A DNA stretch of 64,000 nucleotides from Hydractinia symbiolongicarpus (Eukaryota; Cnidaria; Hydrozoa; Anthoathecata; Hydractiniidae), in contig NC_079875.1 of NCBI RefSeq assembly GCF_029227915.1, positions 15,187,001-15,251,000 of the forward strand, in the 5' to 3' direction. This document shows positions 63,838-64,000 of the stretch, one piece after another. Positions within the stretch are counted from its first letter, which is position 1. Every line of letters starts with the position of its first letter. The notes beneath the pieces are model-generated. The model saw nothing but the letters and a program-made list of their open reading frames with translations, was not told where the DNA came from and searched no databases. The translations under genes were made by a program, and so were the position numbers.

Positions 63838-64000
63838 ATGGAGGTAGTCCGGAGGCTTGCGATGGATGTTAATACTATTGTTAATGAGGGTGAGGAGGAC
63901 CCCGGCGAGATAATTCAGATGAAAATTATCGACAATATAAAAAAAATTTGCATGATGTTGAGACCCTTACGGAGGAAATTCCATTCTCCGATGCAGGAAA
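63838..64000 (+). pseudogene. Start of another viral gene, frameshifted, cut by the window end
   Basis: ATG 63838 gives MEVVRRLAMDVNTIVNEGEE DPGEIIQMKIIDNIKK, then a run of eight A at about 63938-63945 where the frame is probably lost (the other frame reads NLHDVETLTEEIPFSDAG). The continuation lies outside the window. Confidence 0.45.

Larger units (their letters stand above)
54878..64000 (+). mobile_element. Endogenous polinton/adintovirus/PLV-like DNA virus element, decayed, right end outside window
   Basis: From about 54.88 kb the sequence changes from roughly one-third GC to clearly higher GC. Genes are dense, short, intronless and almost all on plus. Hallmark genes are a family B DNA polymerase with the DTDS motif and a FtsK/HerA-like packaging ATPase, a pair that defines polinton-like viruses and their relatives. 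KilA/BRO-type genes and HNH/zinc-module genes fit a large-DNA-virus gene pool. No integrase is visible in this part and no terminal repeat was identified. Several genes carry frameshifts or stops, so it is an old or mutated integrated copy. Exact lineage is inference. Confidence 0.75.

Noticed and set aside
1-64000. Bacterial or phage DNA
   Set aside because: Spliced genes, THAP/hAT/MULE elements and extracellular animal domains rule it out; no Shine-Dalgarno-spaced operons.
1-64000. CRISPR array or rRNA gene
   Set aside because: No regularly spaced direct repeats with unique spacers; the tandem repeats present (24, 44, 126 and 393 bp) have no spacers. No rRNA-like conserved core.

Overview
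The window reads as animal genomic DNA, most likely from a cnidarian (a hydrozoan would fit). The DNA is AT-rich, genes are split by many GT-AG introns, and the transposon families (Penelope-like, Ty3/gypsy, ISL2EU, hAT, MULE, tRNA-headed SINE, many MITEs) are ones common in cnidarians. The species call is inference. No bacterial operons, rRNA genes or CRISPR arrays are seen.

Layout. 1-18 kb is repeat-rich and gene-poor: the 3' end of a gypsy-type element (1-763), a Penelope-like GIY-YIG element inside a 377-bp-arm inverted repeat (1860-3039), a broken gypsy copy (5516-7068), tRNA-like sequences, an ACGT-rich repeat block (7606-7872) and several MITEs. 18.5-49.8 kb is one large minus-strand host gene. 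I assembled 23 coding blocks from splice sites and phase; blocks 2 and 3 are one exon split by a MITE. They encode a secreted multidomain protein of about 1,360 residues: signal peptide, NIDO, Ig/sushi-like region, VWD, an Arg8 run, EGF, three TSP1 repeats and MAM. Its 12.6-kb first intron is a nest of transposons. An ISL2EU-type element with convergent THAP-DDE and SWIM-YqaJ-PHD genes holds, in the THAP intron, a hAT-like element. That element carries a two-exon OTU-like gene, and a tRNA-headed SINE sits in the OTU intron. A Mutator-like element with a perfect 9-bp target duplication lies next to the nest.

49.8-54.9 kb holds only repeats. From about 54.88 kb to the window end the base composition becomes more GC-rich and the strand is packed with short intronless genes: a decayed endogenous DNA-virus-like element of the polinton/adintovirus/polinton-like-virus kind. 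It has a family B DNA polymerase with Exo, A, B and C motifs, a packaging-type ATPase with Walker A and B, a zinc-module plus HNH nuclease gene, a zinc-ribbon protein, KilA/BRO-type genes, two small membrane proteins and several unrecognised proteins. Frameshifts and nonsense codons break the large genes, while three short unknown genes stay open. The element continues past the right edge.

How the parts work together: the host gene would make an extracellular matrix or cell-surface protein. The mobile elements in its introns are mostly dead, but one MITE sits inside the coding NIDO exon and should break this allele unless it is removed in a way I cannot see.
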